A stretch of 64,000 bases of DNA from Ovis canadensis (taxonomy: Eukaryota > Chordata > Mammalia > Artiodactyla > Bovidae), in NCBI RefSeq assembly GCF_042477335.2, contig NC_091246.1, forward strand, positions 111,133,001 to 111,197,000, read 5' to 3'. Positions 58,141 through 64,000 of the stretch are shown here, piece by piece (position 1 is the first letter of the stretch; the number at the start of each line of letters is the position of its first letter). Below the pieces are notes generated by a model that searched no databases, was not told the origin of the DNA, and saw only the letters and a list, made by a program, of their open reading frames with translations. Made by a program: the position numbers and the translations under genes.

Positions 58141-58312
58141 AAAAGGTGATCCAGAAAGATGGCATGGGGAGGAAGGTGGGAGGGGGGTTCAGGATGGGGA
58201 ACACGTGTACACCTGTGGCAGATTCATGTTGATGTATGGCAAAACCAATACAATATTGTAAAGTAATTAGCCTCCAACTAAAATAAACAAATTTAAATTT
58301 TTTAAAAAAGGT
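58141..58312 (+). mobile_element. Bovine L1, 3' terminal 160 bases
   Basis: Extremely truncated L1: 'agatggcatggggaggaagg', 'gttgatgtatggcaaaacca', 'caatattgtaaagtaattag', then an A/T tail. 'aaaaggt' at 58141-58147 and 58306-58312 is a likely target duplication. Confidence 0.92.
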
Positions 58313-58454
58313 ATTGAAATTTATAGGAAAGAAAATGTAACACGTCTTCTGTCTGGTCAAATCAATGGAGACAGGAAAACTCTCCATCAAATGTGTGTGC
58401 CTTTTTCCTTTTTTAATATGAATCAAGTTATGTTTAATTAAAATTGGGTTTATT

Positions 58455-58665
58455 ACTATTTGCTAAAGAATCTACCTGCCAAGGCAGGAGTCACAAGAGA
58501 TGTGGGTTCGATCCCCAAGTCTGGAAGATCCCCTGGAGGAGGAAATGGCAACCCTTTCTAGTATTCTTGCCTGGGAAATCCTATGGACAAAGAAGCCTGG
58601 AAGACTACAGTCCATTAGGTAACAAAGAATTGGACACGACTGAGCAACTGAGCACACACACTATT
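58455..58665 (+). mobile_element. Bov-tA SINE, head-truncated
   Basis: Begins inside the tRNA-like head ('gctaaagaatctacctgcc'). 'actatt' at 58455-58460 and 58660-58665 is a short likely duplication. Confidence 0.9.
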
Positions 58666-58989
58666 AGCGAAAAGCCTTGAATGCCTCAGAGCAAATGTAT
58701 TTTCAAGAGGAAAATTTATTTTCAATGTATTTCATTGACTTTGCAGCAATGGGAGACCTTAGTGTTTTAAATTCTTGCCTATTTAGATACCAAGACATAA
58801 TCAAGCACTCTTTCATTTGGGGAGGAAATAGTAGAATGAATATACTTGCCTTAGACAAGTTTGTATCTTAAATTGTTGTGAACATAAATATAAATTTGCT
58901 AACATCAGAAATGAAATTAATACTAGAGGACAATTCAGTAAAAACAATGGTATAATTAAGTAATATATCCAGACTTTCTAAAGTATCAA
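58666..58989. other. Unassigned sequence
   Basis: Nothing recognised. Confidence 0.4.
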
Positions 58990-59370
58990 ACATTTACATT
59001 CAGTTCAGTTCAGTTCAGTCACTCAGTCATGTCCGACTCCCTGCAACTCCATGAATCGCAGTACACCAGGCCTCCCTGTCCATCAGCCCCTCCCGGAGTT
59101 CACTCAGACTCAACGTCCATCAAGTCAGTGATGCCATCCAGCCATCTCATCCTCTGTCGTCCCCTTCTCCTGCCCCCAGTCCCTCCCAGCACCAGAGTCT
59201 TTTCCAATGAGTCAACTCTTCGCATGAGGTGGCCAAAGTACTGGAGTCTCAGCTTTAGCATCATTCCTTCCAAAGAAATCCCAGGGGTGATCTCCTTCAG
59301 AATGGACTGGTTGGATCTCCTTGCAGTCCAAGGGACTCTCAAGAGTCTTCTCCAACACCACATTTACATT
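58990..59370 (-). mobile_element. BovB LINE, 3' 360 bases, with 11-bp target duplication
   Basis: Reverse BovB body about 59001-59359 with a (CTGAA)-type tail, flanked by 'acatttacatt' at 58990-59000 and 59360-59370. A minus-strand frame at 59100-59363 is still open and reads [24 protein letters not shown]..., [45 protein letters not shown]. This suggests a fairly young copy. Confidence 0.95.
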
Positions 59371-60091
59371 AAAAGCCTTAAATAGTGTGTACTATTGACT
59401 AGAGAATAAGAATCTGAGCAGAAATTACTGGAAAATTTTACTCAGGAGAAAAAGGTTAATGAATTTCATTCTTTTAAGTCTTTTTTCTTGCCTCTTCTTT
59501 CTCACATAAATCTCTCATTCAATGGAGGAATTTGTAGAGATAAAAAGATAAATAATTTCAGGCATAAACAGAAGATAGATTAAACTCCTCCTTTCCTTCC
59601 ACCCAGCCATAAAAACTATCAATATTTAAACAAATAATTTTAAAGTTTCCTTCCTCTTTCCTCCTTGTTTGGACCAAGTTTAAAGTGTTACCTTAAGTCA
59701 GACCCTACTCTGTATAACTTTCGAATATCATATTTCGTATATAATTTTAGTTTAAATAGGTTTAGTGTTCCTGCTGAGCCGTGAACTTTTAAAGTGAAAA
59801 GAAATTTAGATTTTCAAGTGGAAAACATATCAGAAATCAGCAGTCATGAAAAAGTTAGATATACAAGTAGCCTACCCCTATGTATCTTGGTTTCCAATCT
59901 GCTCAACTCACAAAAAGACCCTTCCTAGGAAACTTTACATTTATTAAAGGTTAACTGGATAGAAATTTATTCTTACAAATCAGAAAAATATTCCAGTTGA
60001 GAAAGCTTTACCTTTAAGTTTAAAGTAGGTTAAAGTGTAAATTATATTTTTTTAAAAATCAAGATTATTTTCATTTTAAAATTTACATAAT
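59371..60091. other. Unassigned AT-rich sequence
   Basis: Nothing recognised; the last ~50 bases may already belong to the old L1. Confidence 0.4.
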
Positions 60092-60228
60092 TCAAATAAC
60101 TAGGAATAAATCTACCTAAGGAGGTAAATTACCTGTACTTGGAAAACTATTAGACACTGATGAAAGAAATTGAAGACAGTACAAACAGATGGAAAGATAA
60201 ATCATACTCTTAGACTAGAAGAATTAAT

Positions 60229-61942
60229 CTTTTTTAATTTTTTTACTTTATTTTACTTTACAATACTGTATTGGTTTTGCCATACATCAACATGAATCTG
60301 CCATGGGTGTACATGAGTTCCCAATCTTGAATCCCCCTCCCACCTTCCTCCCCATACCATCTCTCTGGGTTATCCCAGTGCACAAGCCCCAAGCATCCTG
60401 TATCCTATTTCGAACCGAGACTGGTGATTCATTTCTTACATGATATTATACATGTTTCAATGCCATTCTCCCAAATCATCCCACCCTCTCCCTCTCCCAC
60501 AGAGTCCAAAAGACTGTTCTCTGCATCTGTGTCTCTTTTGCTGTCTCACATACAGGGTTATCGTTACCATCTTTCTAAATTCCATATATATGCGTTAGTA
60601 TACTGTATTGGTGTTTTTCTTTCTGGCTTACTTCACTCTGTATAATCGGCTCCAGTTTCATCCACCTCATTAGAAATGATTCAAATGCATTCTTTTTGAT
60701 AGCTGAGTAATATTCCATTGTGTATATGGACCACAGCTTTCTTATCCATTCATCTGCTGATGGACATCTAGGTTGCTTCCATGTTCTGGCTGTTATAAAC
60801 AGTGCTGCGATTAACATTGGGGTACACGTGTCTCCTTCAATTCTGACTTCCTCGGTGTGTATGCCTAGCAGTGGGATTGGTGGGTCATAAGGCAGTTCTA
60901 TTTCCAGTTTTTTAAGGAATCTCCACACTGTTCTCCATAGTGGCTGTACTAGTTTGCATTCCCACCAACAGTGCAAGAGGGTTCCCTTTTCTCCACACCC
61001 TCTCCAGCATTTATTGCTTGTAGACTTTTGGATCACAGCCATTCTGACTGGTATGAAATGGTACCTCATTGTGGTCTGGATTGGCATTTCTCTGATAATG
61101 AGTGATGTTGAGCATCTTTTCATGTGTTTCTTAGCCATCTGTATGTCTTCTTTGGAGAAATGTCTGTTTAGTTCTTTGGCCCATTTTTTTGATTGGGTCA
61201 TTTATTTTTCTGGAATTGAGCTGCATAAGTTGCTTGCATATTTTTGAGATTAGTTGTTTGTCAGCTGCTTCATTTGCTATTATTTTCTCCCATTCAGAAG
61301 GCTGTCTTTTCACCTTGCTTATAGTTTCCTTTGTTGTGCAGAAGCTTTTAATTTTAATTAGATCCCTTTTTTTTATTTTTGCTTTTATTTCCAGTATTCT
61401 GGGAGGTGGGTCATAAGGATCCTGCTGTGATTTATGTCGGAGAGTGTTTTGCCTATATTCTCCTCTAGGAGTTTTATAGGTTCTGGTCTTACATTTAGAT
61501 CTTTAATCCATTTTGAGTTTATTTTTGTGTATGGTGTTAGAAAGTGTTCTAGTTTCATTCTTTTACAAGTGGTTGACCAGTTTTCCCAGTCTCTTTTTAA
61601 AGAGACTGTCTTTAATCCATTGTATATTCTTGCCTCCTTTGTCAAAGATAAGGTATTCATAGGTGTGTGGATTTATCTCTAGGCTTTCTATTTTGTTCCA
61701 TTGATCTATATTTCTGTCTTTGTGCCAGTACCATATTGTCTTGATGCCTGTGGCTTTGTAGTATAGCCTGAAGTCAGGCGGGTTGATTCCTCCAGTTTCA
61801 TTCTTCTTTCTCAAGATTGCTTTGGCTATTCAAGGTTTTTTGTATTTCCATATGAATTGTGAAATTATTTGTTCTAGCTCTGTGAAAAATACCACTGATA
61901 GCTTGGTAAGGATTGCATTGAATCTGTAGATTGCTTTGGGTA
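60229..61942 (-). mobile_element. Young bovine L1, 3' 1.7 kb, inverted inside the older L1
   Basis: Reverse L1 from the T-rich tail (60229-60265) and the bovine 3' terminus ('ttggttttgccatacatcaa') to a 5' truncation at 'gctttgggtagt'. Carries the C-terminal frame described separately. Further upstream frames (61131-61313, 61385-61660, 61563-61814) are offset by frameshifts. No clear target duplication. Confidence 0.93.
60575..61201 (-). pseudogene. L1 ORF2 C-terminal fragment (208 codons open)
   Basis: C-terminal end of the L1 ORF2 protein: [17 protein letters not shown], then the cysteine motif C65-x3-C69-x7-H77-x4-C82, [21 protein letters not shown], and the natural end IYGI. It is very similar to the fragment at 42718-43281 and extends slightly further upstream. 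It lacks endonuclease and a continuous reverse transcriptase, so it is a dead 5'-truncated copy. Confidence 0.95.
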
Positions 61943-63556
61943 GTAAAATGACCATATTACCCAAGTCAATCTATAGATTCACTGCAACCCTTATCAAAAA
62001 GCAATGTATTTTTCATAGAACTAGTGCAAATAATTTTAAATGTTGTATGGAAACACAAAAGACCCCAAATAGTCAAAAAAGAAAGAAAGAAAGAAAAAGT
62101 CTGGAAAAGAAAAACAGAACTGGAGGAATCAGGCTCCCTGACTTCATACTACACTATAAAGCTACAGTAATGAAAATAGGATGGTACTGGCATAAAAACA
62201 GACATATAGATCAGTGGAACAGGATAAAAAGCCCAGAAATAAACCCACTCACTTATGGTCAATTAATCTATGACAAAGAAGAATGACAGTCTATTCAATA
62301 AGTGGTGCTGGGAAAACTGGACAGCTACACATAAAAGAATGGTATTAGGACATTCTCACACCATACACAAAAATAAACCCAAAATGGATTAAAGACCTAA
62401 GTGTAAAATCAGGTACTATAAAACTTCCAGATAAAAACATAATAGGCAGAACATTCTTTGACATAAGTCATAGCAACATTTTTTTGATCCATCTCCTAAA
62501 GCAAAGGAAATAAGAGCAAAAATAAACAAATGGTACCTAATTAAACATAAAACCTTTGGTAAAACAAAGAAAATCACTGACAAAGATTTGTGTCTCCTTC
62601 TGTTCAGAGAAAATATTTGCAAATGATATGACTGATAAGGGTTTAATATCTAACATATACAAACAGCTCCTACAACTCAACACACACACAAAAAAAATCA
62701 ACGAAAAAATGGTTAGAAGAACTGAATAGACATTTTTCCAAAGAGGAAATGCAGATGGCCAACAGGCAGATGAAAAGATGCTGAACATTGTTAATGAACA
62801 GGGAAATGCAAAACCAAATGTGATATCACCTCATACCTGTCAGAATGGCTATCATAAAAAGACCACAAATCACATACACTGGAAAGGATGTGGAGAAAAG
62901 GAAATCTTCACACACTGCTGATTGGAATGAAAATGAGTGCAACCACTATGGAAAACAGTATGGAGATTTATCAAAAAACAAAAACCTACAAATAGACTTA
63001 TCATACAACCCAGCAATTCTACTCTTGGAGATATATCCAAAAAAAAACAAAAGCTCAGACTCAGATAAGCTCAATAAAATATCAGCACCCCAATGTCAAT
63101 TGCAATATTATTTACAAATGCAAAGCCATAGAAACAACCTAAGTATCCACCAACAGATAAATGGATAAACAAAAAGTGGAATATGTATACAATGGAATAT
63201 TAGTCATAAAAAAAGAATAAAATTTTGACATTTGCAGAAACATGATGGATTTGGAGGACATGATGCTAGTGGAAAAAGGCAAATAGACAAAACAAATACT
63301 GTCTGATATCACATATATATGGAACCTAAAAAATAACACAGATTAGTGGATATGATTTTAAAAAGAAGCAGACTCACAGAAATAGAAGACAAACTAGCAG
63401 TATCCAGGGGAGAGAGGGAGAGGGAAAGGGGCATGATAGGGGTATAGAAATAAGAGATTCAAACTATTAGCCTTAACATAAGCTACAAGGATATATAGTA
63501 CAACATGAAGAATATAGCCAACATTTCATAATAACTATAAATTAAGTATAACTTTT

Positions 63557-64000
63557 AAAAATTCAAGAAGATTGAAATAATACCTAGTAACTTTTCAGAC
63601 AACAATGGCATGAAACTAGAAATCAATAACAAGAGAAATACTGGAAAATTCATGAACATATGGAAATTAACACTCTCCTGAACAACCAATGAATCAAAGA
63701 AGTTAAAGGGGAAATTTTAAAGTTTCTCTAGACAAATTAAAATGAAAACACAATATACCAGAACTTATGGGATGCAGGAAAAGTCGTTTTTAAGAGGGAA
63801 ATAAATGTCTACGTAAAGAAGAAAGAAAGATCCCAGATAAATAATCTAGCTCTATGCCTTAAGGAACTATACAAAGAAGAAAAACTGAACCCAAATCAGG
63901 AGAAAAAAGGAATAAAAATTAGAGCAGAAATAAATAAAATAGAGAACATGAGAATAATAGAAAGCTGCATGTCATAGGTAAAGATCTCCCATGCCACCAT
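63557..64000 (+). mobile_element. L1 ORF2 fragment running off the window
   Basis: Starts abruptly in the endonuclease-to-linker part of ORF2 ('cagacaacaatggcatgaaac', 'aattcatgaacatatgg', 'taaaattagagcagaaa'-like). It follows the 3' end of the previous L1 in the same orientation and continues beyond base 64000. Confidence 0.75.

Larger units (their letters stand above)
60092..63545 (+). mobile_element. Older L1 ORF2 to 3' end, split by a young L1
   Basis: Left part 60092-60228 ('aactaggaataaatctacc', 'gaaattgaagacagtacaaacagatgg', to 'gaattaat') is continued at 61943 by 'taaaatgaccatattaccc'. It then runs through 'ctgacttcatactacactataaagc', 'gtgctgggaaaactgg', 'cacctgtcagaatggc'-type and 'caatggaatattagtc' landmarks to a 3' UTR ending about 63545. 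Several frames remain partly readable (61936-62286: NRTGGIRLPDFILHYKATVMKIGWYWHKN). Non-functional. Confidence 0.88.

Noticed and set aside
1..64000. Search for a novel gene system (clustered genes, defence-like or biosynthetic modules)
   Set aside because: No multi-gene architecture exists. Everything codable is LINE-derived and the rest is vertebrate intergenic DNA.

Overview
This window is ruminant nuclear DNA, almost certainly from a bovid and most likely cattle or a close relative. The evidence is its repeats: many copies of the RTE-clade LINE BovB, about twenty tRNA-derived Bov-tA SINEs, Bov-A2 fragments and bovine-type L1 3' ends. BovB with Bov-tA and Bov-A2 together is a ruminant signature. 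I find no host protein-coding gene, no rRNA, no functional tRNA gene, no CRISPR array and nothing prokaryotic. Every coding stretch I can identify is a decayed retrotransposon reading frame.

Layout. 1-20 kb: AT-rich intergenic DNA with scattered SINEs (several with exact target-site duplications), 5'-truncated BovB copies on both strands, one BovB with a 5' inversion (11.9-12.7 kb), and old mammalian relics (MIR, L2, a hAT-type fragment). 20.1-20.5 kb: a CR1/L3-type LINE relic that still shows reverse-transcriptase motif A and motif B. 21-31 kb: more SINEs, L2, MIR, BovB, a Bov-A2 dimer and a composite SINE carrying an L1 tail (29.3-29.7 kb). 31-39 kb: old L1 segments broken by a 1.2-kb BovB and by a hAT-type element, plus a solo MLT1 (MaLR) LTR. 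39.3-47.3 kb: the structural centrepiece, a near-complete BovB interrupted by a second BovB, by an L1, and by a third BovB that itself carries a SINE. 48.5-53.4 kb: an L2 relic and a 3.5-kb bovine L1 flanked by a target duplication. 54-64 kb: older L1s, further BovB and SINE copies, and a young L1 inserted in inverted orientation inside an older L1 (60.1-63.5 kb).

There is no operon-like or pathway logic here. What the sequence records is insertion history: old layers (MIR, L2, CR1/L3, hAT, MLT1, old L1) overlaid by BovB, then by Bov-tA SINEs and bovine L1. Four LINE lineages (L1, L2, CR1/L3, RTE) coexist within 64 kb. I looked for an undescribed system and found none that I can support. The most useful observations are structural: nested insertions, a twin-priming-type inversion, a tail-only insertion, a SINE/L1 composite inside one target duplication, and independent lesions in three BovB reverse transcriptases. 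Family names come from recognising consensus motifs by eye. SINE and LINE boundaries are good to a few bases where a target duplication is given, otherwise to about 5-20 bases.
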